Source: Pardosa pseudoannulata
Taxonomy: Eukaryota; Arthropoda; Arachnida; Araneae; Lycosidae
Reading direction: 5' to 3'
NCBI GenBank assembly: GCA_032207245.1
Contig: CM063503.1
Span: 63,730,744 to 63,794,743 of the forward strand
Length of the DNA stretch: 64,000 nt
Below, one piece after another: positions 1 through 12,319 of this stretch. Within the stretch, counting starts at the first letter, position 1. Every line of letters starts with the position of its first letter. A program made the position numbers and the translations under genes. The notes beneath the pieces were generated by a model that searched no databases, was not told the DNA's origin, and saw only the letters and a list, made by a program, of their open reading frames with translations.

Positions 1-162
1 CACAATTTGTTTTTTATTTTCTCGGTCTTATTTCAGCCATGTTTAGGCGTAAGATGTTGACTGTACATATGTCTTAACAGAATTTGTAAATAAATGTTTA
101 GTCAAGAGTTTTGTCGCTGCAGTGCTTAATTGTCGGCAATATAGGCTTTAATCGAACCCAAG

Positions 163-200
163 ATACCTGCTCCAGTAACAATAGGCGAGCAGGTATAAAA
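163..200 (+). promoter_or_regulatory. Inverted repeat abutting a TATAAAA motif
   Basis: A perfect 10-bp inverted repeat (ATACCTGCTC at 163-172, GAGCAGGTAT at 187-196) overlaps a TATAAAA box at 194-200, followed by less AT-rich sequence to about 250. Parts of the surrounding text (ATCGAACCC and CATCAGAAAGTGC) recur at 21740-21770, so this may be a repeat family rather than a host promoter. The function is unknown. Confidence 0.2.
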
Positions 201-550
201 ACGAGGCTTGCAGACATCAGAAAGTGCAGCCGGGGATACGCGAGGCGTTATATACACTTATCCTTCTATCGATGCAGCTTCAAGCAATGCGATTTTCACT
301 GATTTTGGTAGAAACATTTTCAGCTTTCTAGCAGCTTTCTCCTCATTGATAGGACTGAACCCACGCGTTTTATAATTAACTCTTTTTTTAAATTAAGTTC
401 TTCCCTCATTCTTCATTATTCCTCAATTCTCTATATGAATATTCACTATTATTATCCTTCAATTCTCGTTTTGGAAATACTCTTTTTACTCTGTTCAGGC
501 GATGTATTTTTCGTTTTTCGTTAAAAATATTTCCGTGAATCATCGTACCA

Positions 551-682
551 TGAATATAGATAGTTCGGTAATATATGAAGATGTATTAGAAAATTGTTCT
601 ACGCATGTGGAAGAAGAAGTTTTGGAAAAAAACTTGGCTGGCATTCATTACCGCTTTTCCGGCACAGAAAATATGAAGTAAC
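551..682 (+). CDS. Short open frame, unrecognised
   Basis: A 43-codon frame starting MNIDSSVIYEDVLENCSTHV and ending at a TAA near 682. It is acidic and less low-complexity than most open frames in this window, so it may be a fragment of a mobile-element or host exon. There is no recognised domain and no clear splice sites. It is listed only because codon content looks less random than its surroundings. Confidence 0.12.
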
Positions 683-1106
683 AGATGATTTGAGTAAACA
701 ACTATATATCACTCCTGGACAGCAAATCAACAGTATTTTTTAATTTTACTATCTACAGAGAGAGAGCAAGGAAAAATAAGAATAAATCTCGTTTATAAAT
801 AGAGTTGGCACATACCGTCATTTCTAAACGAGGATGTTTTAGAAAGTGCCATGTATATCTGGAATTATGACGACGTGGGAAAACTGACGTGTAAGTATAT
901 AGCGGGGTCTTGTAGCTGTATAACAGCATTATGTTCTGAAAAATTTTCTTTAAAGGGTAGGATTTTTATAAGATGAGTAAAAGGTTGAAAATTTTTCATC
1001 AACTGACAGAAAACCTTGAATATATCACTGTATTTTATGAAAGGTATCTTAATCTATAAAAACTTTTAGAAACATACATTAAAGTATCATTTTTAATTTG
1101 AACTGT

Positions 1107-1184
1107 GTGGTTATTGTAAACCACTTTATAATTTGAGTCCTATATATATAAAGCTGGAATTATAAAGTGGTCTACAGTAACTAC
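1107..1184. repeat. Inverted repeat, about 26-bp arms with a 24-bp loop
   Basis: The left arm at 1107-1133 and the right arm at 1158-1184 are reverse complements with a few mismatches (shared core AACCACTTTATAATT). The loop is a short (TA) tract. It could be a tiny MITE or a folded-back terminal repeat. No target duplication was identified. Confidence 0.5.
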
Positions 1185-1502
1185 ATCGTGTATATATATT
1201 CATACACACAAAGTCAAGTGTACAAGCTCACGCACACACACACAGATATATATATAAGTAAAAGGAAATATTAACCGATATATAGATGGGTAGATACACA
1301 GACATGTTCTGGCACGCACCCAGGAGGCTTGACTACCCTCCCTTAAGTCTGAAGTGAAATATTCAATCTTACGAAAACAAAAAATGTATTTCAGAAACAC
1401 AATATAACAAAAACGTCTGTTTAGCTTCTATCTGTATTCATATAATTATTCAAGTTAACATAAATGATGTATTCTACTATTTGATAAAGAAGGTAAAAGA
1501 TT

Positions 1503-1507
<5 letters not shown>

Positions 1508-1559
<52 letters not shown>
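1508..1559. repeat. (TA)n microsatellite
   Basis: An uninterrupted TA dinucleotide run that ends exactly where the LTR-like segment at 1560 begins. Confidence 0.95.
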
Positions 1560-1563
<4 letters not shown>

Positions 1564-1933
1564 ATATGGGCGAGACTCATTCAAAATCACGACACAGTTT
1601 ATTTCTGGTAAGAAACATGAAATCCATACAACAGGCAAACACTTTTACAACCTCGTGCACATAGACAATGTGATCCCGCACATACACTTTTCAAGTAGGG
1701 ATTCCTCAGGTAAAAAGACTACGAATAATCCCTAAGCACAATTGATCACGTGATACAAAATACCCATGTTTAAAGAGAACGCGCTAACTATTGGCTAAAG
1801 CAGTACAGACAGAGGCTGAATTAAGTCTATAGCGTGTCTGGACGGAAAAATCAGAATTACCGCGCAAACCCCGAACTTACTTTATGAACAAAAGTTATTA
1901 AATTAATATTAAATACGTAAATAAGGGATTTTA

Positions 1934-1941
<8 letters not shown>
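1560..1941 (-). mobile_element. Probable solo LTR (LTR retrotransposon)
   Basis: The 382-bp segment starts TGTAATATGGGC and ends AATATTACA, giving TG...CA ends with an imperfect terminal inverted repeat. On the minus strand an AATAAA signal lies shortly before the 3' end (complement of GTTTATTTC near 1600), as expected in the R region of an LTR. It contains CpG-bearing single-copy-looking sequence unlike its surroundings. The left flank is (TA)n and the right flank is (CA)n, so no target duplication can be confirmed. No gag or pol is adjacent. Confidence 0.5.
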
Positions 1942-1966
<25 letters not shown>

Positions 1967-1996
1967 GTATATATGCGTGTGTGTGTGTAATATATC
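1933..1996. repeat. (AC)n / (GT)n palindrome joining two LTR-like ends
   Basis: AATATTACACACAC... is followed by GTATATATGC and then GTGTGTGTGTAATAT, so the two halves are near-perfect reverse complements. The left half is the end of the 1560-1941 segment and the right half opens a second segment that also begins TGTAATAT. Confidence 0.7.
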
Positions 1997-2407
1997 CAAA
2001 TTATTTAACTTTAATATTTCCTTAAAAAACTCCTCCCATTCCAATTTCTTAAAATCTTTTTCCCAGCCTCTAAATGTCTTAAAAGAGCGTTCTCGACTTA
2101 AAATTCTTTCGATACATTTCCCAAAGCTTTCTATCCTATAAATGTAAATTTTCTGTCTATTCAACACCTTTTCCAGCTGTCACTGGCAAGTGGTTCCGCG
2201 TTTTTTTTTTCTGATCTTAACACTTAAATTCGTTGAGTAAGTGGGAAAATTCGTTCTGTCTTCGCTCTTGGGTGCACTTCTGTTCGAGCAGAGTGATTTT
2301 TGTGTTTTTCTCTTGTCTGTAGTTGACTAGTAAAGATGTCCGTTTTGGCAGCTCTAAAATAAAGTTTTAATTAGAACTGTGCGATTCTCTTTTAATGGCC
2401 CGCTACA
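1986..2407 (+). mobile_element. Possible second LTR, head-to-head with the first
   Basis: It begins TGTAATATATCC and ends GGCCCGCTACA. It has an AATAAA signal at about 2357 some 45 bp before the end, as in many LTRs. The following sequence (TTTTTATTGCTGCTAGCG) could be the start of an internal region but no primer-binding match is certain. The alternative reading is the minus-strand coding remnant listed separately over the same bases. Both cannot be fully right. Confidence 0.3.
1988..2167 (-). pseudogene. Lys/Glu-rich coding-like remnant, unrecognised
   Basis: A minus-strand frame starts MLNRQKIYIYRIESFGKCIE and continues about 60 residues with charged, helix-prone sequence including WEKDFKKLEWEEFFKEI before running into the (CA)n tract. 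The composition is unlike the Ile/Tyr/Phe-rich random frames elsewhere. It may be a mobile-element protein fragment. No family is recognised. Confidence 0.2.
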
Positions 2408-2548
2408 TTTTTATTGCTGCTAGCGAATTAGATTTCTCCTTGCCCAGTAGCCCAGGCAAGTAAAAAGAATAGGGCTATAATTTCCAGCAGTTTCATAATT
2501 ATTGGATTACTTACACACACACACACACACACAAATATATATATGACA

Positions 2549-2812
2549 TGTCGTGGTGCAGAGTTAAGGAGAATGGAAAACAGTCTTCTTAATAATAATA
2601 AGATTTATTAACTCATAGTTTTTAAGGAAAGCAACTTACGCCATTTTCATTAATCGACTCGGAGGTATGCGTGGAAAAGTTGTTGACCGCTCCATGTCCA
2701 CTCGTTGACTGATCTTATCTGTTTGCAATCTCATCAAATTCTTCCAAAATGCTTCGCCTGACCGGATGATCGTAAAAGCTTACGCGAGTATGGGTCTTTT
2801 TTAGACCTGACA
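2549..2812 (-). mobile_element. Probable solo LTR, TGTCGTGG...CCTGACA family
   Basis: The 264-bp segment starts TGTCGTGGTGC and ends GACCTGACA, giving TGTC/GACA terminal inverted repeats. Read on the minus strand it starts TGTCAGGTC and carries AATAAA near its 3' end (complement of TTTATT near 2603). It shares both termini with the segment at 6877-7173. Both sides are microsatellite: (CA)n(TA)n on the left and (TA)n on the right. Confidence 0.55.
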
Positions 2813-3737
<925 letters not shown>

Positions 3738-6240
3738 GAAGAAAATATTCTAGAATGGTAAACTCGCCGTAAAGTATAGGAATATAAATATATTTTCAGC
3801 AAAATGTTCTTCAATTACGTAACATGCCATTATTATCAGGATATACTATCGCAAAGCTATTACTTTCAGGTAACTGCTTTACTTTATGTATTGGATCTAA
3901 GACGAAATAAATTGACTTTGATGGTCAATTCGGGTAATGACTCTAACGGAGCTTTGACACGAATTATTTTTACTGAAAAAGGTAAATGAAGAACAAGGTA
4001 AAAGGGCCATTATTTTAATCAGAGAAATATCATTTTTTTAAATAAATGATTAATAAGGATGAAAAGTTCATCATTTAGATGGGCTGATTTTTCAATTACT
4101 TTTAACTGAGGAAGTTAATGAAACTTAAATATACTTGCAGTTATATTATATAATGACTAAAAAGTATAGATCCCTCTATTAATGTTCAACTCTACCACGA
4201 TTTCATAAGTATTTTCCTCTGACACAATTTAAACACACAAAACAGATACAATATAGTATTCTACTCGAAACACATGCAAACATTGGGCATTTTTCCATAA
4301 AAACTGTAAATTTAGTCTTAAAAAAAAAGAAATGTTTTTTTTTTGGGGGGGGGAGAAAATCTTCTGGAATGGTAAACTTGCTTTAAAGTATAGGAATATA
4401 AATATATATTTTCAGCAAAATGTTCTTCAATTACGTAACATGACATTATTATCAGGATACACTATCGCAAAACTATTACTTTGAGGTAACTGCTTTACTT
4501 TGTGTATTGGATCTAAGACGAAATAAATTGACTTTGATGGTCAATTCGGGTAATGACTCTAACGGAGCTTTGACACGAATTATTTTTACTGAAAAAGGTA
4601 AATGAAGAACAAGGTAAAATGGCCACTATTTTAATCAGAGAAATATCATTTTTTTAAATAAATGATTAATAAGGATGAAAAGTTCATCATTTAGATGGGC
4701 TGATTTTTCAATTACTTTTAACTGAGGAAGTTAATGAAACTTAAATATACTTGCAGTTATATTATATAATGACTAAAAAGTATAGATCCCTCTATTAATG
4801 TTCAACTCTACCACGATTTCATAAGTATTTTCCTCTGACACAATTTAAACACACAAAACAGATACAATATAGTATTCTACTCGAAACACATGCAAACATT
4901 GGGCATTTTTCCATAAAAACTGTAAATTTAGTCTTAAAAAAAAAGAAATTATTTTATTTATTTTTATTTATTTATTTATTTTTTTTTTTTGGAAGAAAAT
5001 CTTCTGGAATGGTAAACTTGCTTTAAAGTATAGGAATATAAATATATATTTTCAGCAAAATGTTCTTCAATTACGTAACATGACATTATTATCAGGATAC
5101 ACTATCGCAAAACTATTACTTTGAGGTAACTGCTTTACTTTGTGTATTGGATCTAAGACGAAATAAATTGACTTTGATGGTCAATTCGGGTAATGACTCT
5201 AACGGAGCTTTGACACGAATTATTTTTACTGAAAAAGGTAAATGAAGAACAAGGTAAAATGGCCACTATTTTAATCAGAGAAATATCATTTTTTTAAATA
5301 AATGATTAATAAGGATGAAAAATTCATCATTTAGATGGGCTATTTTTTGATTACTTTTAATTGAGGAAGTTAATGAAACTGAAATATACTTGCAGTTATG
5401 TTATATAATGACTAAAAAGTATAGATCATCTATTAATGTTCAACTCTACCACGACTTCATAAGTATTTTCATCTGACACAATTTAAACACACAAAACAGA
5501 TACAATATAGTATTCTACTCGAAAAACATGCAAACATTGGGCACTTTTCCATAAAAACAATAAATTTAGTCTTAAAAGAAAAGAAATTATTTTATTTATT
5601 TTTATTTATTTATTTATTTTTTTTTTTTGGAAGAAAATCTTCTGGAATGGTAAACTCTCCATAAAGTATAGGAATATAAATATATTTTCAGCAAAATGTT
5701 CTTCAATTACGTTACATGCCATTATTATCAAGATACACTATCGCAAAACTATTACTTTGAGGTAACTGCTTTATTTTGAGTATTGGATCTAAGGAGAAAT
5801 TGACTTTGATGGTCAATTCGGATAATGACTCTAACGGAGCTTTGACACGAATTATTTTTACTGAATAAGTTAAATGAAGAACAAGATAAAATGACGGCTA
5901 TTTTAATCAGAGAAATATCATTTGTTTTTTAAATAAGTGATTAATAAGGATGAAAAATTCATCATTCAGATGGGCTATTATTTAATTACTTTTAATTGAG
6001 GAAGTTAATGAAACTTAAATATACTTGCAGTTATATTATATAATGCCTAAAAAGTATAGATCCCTTTATTAATGTTCAACGCTACTGCGATTACTTAAGT
6101 ATATTCATCTGACACAAAGTAAACATACAACACAGATACAGTATAATATTCAACTCCAATGACATGCAATCTTTGGGCATTTTTCCATAAAAACTGCAAG
6201 TGTAGTCTTAAATGAAATGCAATTCATTTTAATAATGCAC
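3738..6240. repeat. Tandem array, four units of about 615-639 bp
   Basis: Units begin at about 3738, 4353, 4992 and 5630 at the motif GAAAATCTTCTGGAATGG and variants. Units 2 and 3 are almost identical; units 1 and 4 are more diverged. Units 2-4 are separated by poly-T/TTTA tracts. Each unit carries an exon-like block, listed separately at its first copy. Sequence after the last unit (6240-6560) is a diverged relative of the 7.5-8.4 kb repeats. Confidence 0.93.
3796..3982 (+). other. Exon-like block inside the 635-bp repeat unit
   Basis: In unit 1 an acceptor-like TATATTTTCAG at about 3790-3800 precedes an open frame from ATG 3804 (start MFFNYVTCHYYQDILSQSYY) to TAA-free sequence reaching a donor-like GAAAAAG|GTAAAT at about 3980. 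The frame also closes naturally at 3989. Units 2 and 3 carry a TGA at codon 8, and unit 4 has other stops. It could be a duplicated and decayed exon or chance. The protein is not recognised. Confidence 0.2.
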
Positions 6241-6832
6241 CGCTTCGAGATTGTATGGATAACATTTTTCTAATTTGTCCATAAAAAATATTACCGCAAA
6301 AACCTGGAAAAATGCCTCATTAATAAAACAAAATATGAAAGATAATAATGTTATAAATGCGTCTTTTCTTTTATGTCTTTAACGTTTATGCGAAAGCAAT
6401 TAATTATCAACCCAAAGTATAAAAACTTACTTTGAAGGTTGTACAAAGCAATTATAATGAATTTTATGGATAATTTCTAGTGGAAATGGTTCAGAATTTG
6501 TAAAAATTGTAGAAATACTTCTGATTTATTTTTGTTACAATTTTTATTAACACACTATAGTTATCCTATGTAATCCATAATTTAATTCAAAACTACATCA
6601 AAAGAGAATTTAACTATTATTGTAAGATTCTGAAAAAATAATTTACTAAGGATTATGTGCGTGTTAAGTAACGCACTAGTAGCATTTAAACACCTTTCAT
6701 AGCGTCAGACTATGATCAAATTTAAACCAGATGATTAAAATTTTATTTTAAAATATGAATTAGGTTGATTTAAATTTTAGAAATAATTTCTTCTATCTTT
6801 TGGCATAACCATGATTTAATTTAGACATTAGG

Positions 6833-6836
<4 letters not shown>

Positions 6837-6876
<40 letters not shown>
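6837..6876. repeat. (TA)n microsatellite
   Basis: A pure TA run ending at the first base of the solo LTR at 6877. Confidence 0.95.
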
Positions 6877-7280
<404 letters not shown>

Positions 7281-7439
7281 TTAATTATGTTATTTACGAG
7301 TATAAACTTACCAGGTTTCTTAAAGTAAAACTAATTGATTTTAAATATCCCATATGACTAGTAAATTAAATGACCTTATATGTATAATTATTAAATGAAC
7401 TTTTATGATTAGTAAATGGTATATGATTAGCAAAGGTTT

Positions 7440-8200
7440 TATAACTGTTGATTATTATTTTTCAAATGAACAATGTGAACTTTTGGGCGAAATAAATTTT
7501 CAATTTATTGCAGATTTCTATTTTGTCAAAGCAATAATGGGCTAGTAAAATAAACACTATTCATCCAGTATATTCCGGTCTTATATAAAATAAAATGCAA
7601 TTTTTTTAGTATCGCACTGCTTCAGTTTGACATGAATAGCTTTCATCTAATTTTTACAGAAATTATTACACACACACAAAGCTTTCAGAAATACCTATTA
7701 TATATATATATATATATATATATACAAGATAATAAGGCTATAACTGTTTTTTTAGTAGAAAATATCTTGTTAACGTTTATACGAGAGCAATTATTTTAAA
7801 TATCAGCCCAAAGAATAAAATGTATTCTGAAGGTTATATAGTACAATTAAATGACTTTTATTTCTAATAAATGGTAATGAACATTAGCAACAAAGGTTTT
7901 ATAAAGTATTTGATTTATTATTTTTCAAATGAACAATGTGAACTTTTGGGCGAAATAAATTTTCAATTTATTGCAGATTTCTATTTTGTCAAAGCAATAA
8001 TGGGCTAGTAAAATAAACACTATTCATCCAGTATATTCCGGTCTTATATAAAATAAAATGCAATTTTTTTAGTATCGCACTGCTTCAGTTTGACATGAAT
8101 AGCTTTCATCTAATTTTTACAGAAATTATTACCCCGAAAGCTTTCAGAAATACCTCATTAATAAGATAAAAATATACAAGATAATAAGGCTATAAATGTT
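7440..8200. repeat. Two-copy tandem repeat, period about 457 bp
   Basis: The block starting TTATTATTTTTCAAATGAAC at about 7451 recurs near 7917 with almost no changes through TTTTTACAGAAATTATTAC. The first copy has gained (CA) and (TA) runs at 7669-7725. Downstream parts, GCCCAAAGAATAAAA and TATAGTACAA, also recur at 6410, 7806 and 8254 in diverged form. Confidence 0.9.
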
Positions 8201-8440
8201 TTTTTAGTAGAAAATATCTTGTTAACGTTTATACGAGAGCAATAAAATATCAGCCCAAAGAATAAAAGTGTATTCTGAAGGTTATATAGTACAACTGAAA
8301 TGGACTTGAGAGCTTATTTCTAATACGAATGGAATGAACATTGCAACAAAGTCTGAAAAAGTATTTCCGATTTATTCCAATACAATTTTTATCAACAAAC
8401 ACATTACCAAACATCCATCAAAACTTTCCGCTCTCATATA

Positions 8441-9833
8441 GACTATTAATTTCTAAACTTGATTCAAGTTTAAATTTTTTATTATTATAAAATTATTTTA
8501 TTGTTATAAAATTTAACTCTTATTTTCAATCTCTCAATAGAATTTATTTCATGCAGTTTACAAATTAGCAATGATTCAGTCATGCACTAATTAACATTTT
8601 ACGCACCAAAATGTGAACAGAAAAAAGTAATTAGGTACTTTTGTTAATCAGAAGTTTGTGAATTATAGATTCTATTCACAGTAAAATTTTAAACTTTCAA
8701 AAACATTTAGTGTGTTTTGATGTATTCTATTTTTTAAGAAACATACGTTGCTGTTTACCTTTGGAATTATAAGGAGACATTTTAAAGTTTATTTTTAAAT
8801 ATAAATAATTTTCTAGCTTAACTTTTCAATAAATTTTCTTATTTTTTTCAAGTATGTTAAATACAGTTTTGGTTAATTTTACTATAAAAAGTGCCAGAGA
8901 TCCTTTTTGCTCAACTATAGTCTATTAATTTCTAAACTTGATTTAAGTTTCAATTTTTTATTCAATGTGACTACATTGAATAAAATTTAACTCTTATTTT
9001 GAATCTCTCAATGAAATTTATTTCATACAGTTTACAAATTAACAATGATTCAGTCATGCACTAATTAATAGTTTACGCATTAAACTGTGAACAGAAAAAA
9101 GTAATTATGTACTTTTGTTAATCAGATAGATTCTATTCATAGTAAAATTTTAAACTTTTAAAAACATTTAGTGTGTTTTGATGCATTCTATTTTTTAAAC
9201 ATACGTTGCTGTTTACCTTTGGAATTATGGAGAGACATTTTAAAGTTTATTTTTAAATATAAATAGTTTTCTAGCTTAACTTTTCAATAAATATTCATAT
9301 TTTTTTCAAGTATGTTAAATACAGTTTTGGTTAATTTTATTATAAAAAGTGTCAAAGATCCTTTTTGCTCAACTATAGCCTATTAATTTCTAAACTTGAT
9401 TTAAGTTTCAATTTTTTATTCAATGTGACTACATTGAATAAAATTTAACTCTTATTTTGAATCTCTCAATGAAATTTATTTCATACAGTTTACAAATTAG
9501 CAATGATTCAGTCATGCACTAATTAACAGTTTACGCACCAAACTGTGAACAGAAAAAAGTAATTAGGTACTTTTTTAATCAGAAGTTTGTGAATTATAGA
9601 TTCTTTCACAGTAAAACTTTAAACTTTAAAAAAAAATTAGTGTGTTTTGATGCATTCTAGTTTTTAAACATACGTTGCTGTTTACCTTTGGAATTATAAG
9701 GAGACATTTTAAAGTTTATTTTTAAATATAAATAATTTTCTAGCTTAACTTTTCAATAAATTTTCTTATTTCTTACAAGTATGTTAAATATAGTTTTGGT
9801 TAATTTTACTTTAAAAAGTGCCAAAGATCTAAA
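8441..9833. repeat. Three-copy tandem repeat, about 458-480 bp
   Basis: Units start at about 8441, 8921 and 9379 with CTATTAATTTCTAAACTTGA. Units 2 and 3 share a small inverted repeat (CAATGTGACTACATTG) that unit 1 lacks. No coding potential. Confidence 0.93.
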
Positions 9834-10261
9834 AAAAGAGCAAATTTAAAAAAAAAACAGTTTAAAATATTATAAGCATATATTAAAGATTAAAAGACAA
9901 AAGAATTCCCAAAGGAGGATTAATATGTACCTTTAAACACTTAGGGTATTAAATATTATTTCATGGGAAATCCTTCGTCAAATATTGTACTTGGATTTTG
10001 GAATATTCAAGTACAAATGGTTAAAGGAAATTGATCCTAAATTAAGCCAGAGTTTAATAGTTTGCAATAGTTTCTATATATTATTTAAAAAGTGTTTCCT
10101 ATCAAGATAAAATTTAAACTAGAATATCATATTTTTAGAACATATTTGTTTCAAAATAAAAAGTGAGTGGGTAAAAAGTTTATGCGCATTTGAAAATTTA
10201 ATTATAAAAACTATATAAAACAAAATTATTTTATTGCTTTAATTCTATTTATAAAAATATT

Positions 10262-10263
<2 letters not shown>
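9834..10263. other. AT-rich stretch, nothing identified
   Basis: No gene, terminal repeats or tandem structure recognised. Confidence 0.5.
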
Positions 10264-10322
<59 letters not shown>

Positions 10323-10669
10323 AAATGTATATATATATATATATGTATATATGTATAAATATAAATATAATATATATTTATATATATATATATATATATA
10401 TTATATATGTATATATATATAATATAAATATATAATATATATATATAATGTATATGTTTGTATATATGTATATATGCATATATATACATATATATACATA
10501 TATATACATATATATATATATCTATATATACATATATATACATTTACATATACATATATACATATACATATATATATATATACATATACATATATATACA
10601 TATATACATATACATATATATATATATACATATACATATACAATATATAAATATATAATATATATATAA

Positions 10670-10740
<71 letters not shown>
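10264..10740. repeat. Large (TA)n / (TATACA)n microsatellite
   Basis: Nearly 480 bp of TA with TG at 10308-10321 and ACATATATATACATAT-type interruptions. Open frames on both strands here are repeat artefacts. Confidence 0.97.
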
Positions 10741-10742
<2 letters not shown>

Positions 10743-12237
10743 CAGTGCCTTTATAATCCAGAATGATTGGCTTGTTTCAATGTAATTTGTCTGATGATGT
10801 GATGTGGTCACCTTAAAAAATGTATAATGCAAATAAATAAATACACTCGAGATAACAAATTTCATGAAATACAGTCATTTTTACAAAGTGGTACAATTAA
10901 GCATGATGTACAACGAAGTGGTACGTGAACTCAAAAAGGTTGCGAAACTCTGCTCTACATCATTGGGAATTCTCTTGCCCAATGAGCAAGATAACTGGGA
11001 AGTGGATGAAAAATAGGAAATAGATGAAGGAAATTTAAATGTATTGTTATCTATTAACATTACTTATTTCAGTTAGCATAATTTTTATTTAATTGTCATA
11101 TAAAAGGTAAGTGTAATAATTTGTATTATTTAATTATTTAATGTGTAAATATGTTGTTAGTGCGCTTCCAATTTTTAATCAAATAAATATTTCATTACCA
11201 ATTATTTCAGTAGATATATGTATGCTCTTTTGTATACGTGGGTAATGTAAAAATATTCTGTTTTCTTTTGAGTCATCAGAACGTCAGAAATAAATTATAA
11301 GTATTTAGGAAAAGTCATTTGTTTATCTCTCAGATATGAGACAACCACCAATATACCTCCTGGTGACTCGAGTATTAAAGTATTTAATTTTCATTTCCTA
11401 TTTAAAAGCACAAGAAAAAACCGGCAAAGATACTCTATTTGTAGCTTATTTGATAATGAGTTCTACTATATGTAGTGAAAAAGGAACTAGTTATGACTTC
11501 AAAACAGCTTGTTTGAATTTTAGGAAGTCTTAGAATTTCAAAAATTCTTATTTGTTTATTCATTATTTAAAAAAGAGAGTGAGAAACAGTGGTATCTGTA
11601 AAATATATTGCTTTCCTTTTTCAAAAATTCTATTTTTGTTTACATTCCAACTAAAATAGTTTGTTTTCGGTTAGTGTCTACTTGAGCCCAATAGAATTTT
11701 GAAAGAAATCCAAAATGAAAGAATTTTGAAAGAATTCCCATTTCTTCATTTAAAACGTAATTTTTGGAGTTAACAGAAAACCAACTGAAGTGCCTAAATT
11801 TTACAAAAATTATATTTTATAACTAATGTGTAATTATTCCAAATATCAAGTTTAGATGCAGAATCACCATATAAGTTCCTGATAGATATCGATACTGGCT
11901 GATAATATGACTACAGTAGTTTACATAAGCAATTATCTTAACACATTGTGTGCGGGTACATTTCGCAGCGGAATTTTCCCTGGAGCGGGCGTTTTGCGAG
12001 TCAATTTAGTTATTCAGTTAAATTTCAATAGATCGAAAATTATTTCATTTTTTAACTAACTTTTCGTATTTTATATTGAAATATATAAACAAATATATAA
12101 ATAGAAATATATAAATAACAACCATAAGATTTTTGTAAACAAAAAATATATTTTTTAGTGGATAAATTTATAATAGTATCTTGAATATGAAAAATCAAAT
12201 TCATAAAGTAGTATAAAGTTTTAATTTTTTCGAATTG

Positions 12238-12239
<2 letters not shown>
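10741..12239. other. AT-rich DNA with no recognised gene
   Basis: A 65-codon frame from 11336 has no recognised domain and is probably chance. The segment near 11872-11935 recurs in diverged form at about 13707-13770 (GTTCCTGATAGAT / GTTCCTGACAGAC and ACTGGCT), so the two regions are old duplicates. Confidence 0.45.

Positions 12240-12314
<75 letters not shown>
12240..12314. repeat. (TA)n microsatellite
   Basis: A pure TA run of about 75 bp. Confidence 0.95.
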
Positions 12315-12319
<5 letters not shown>

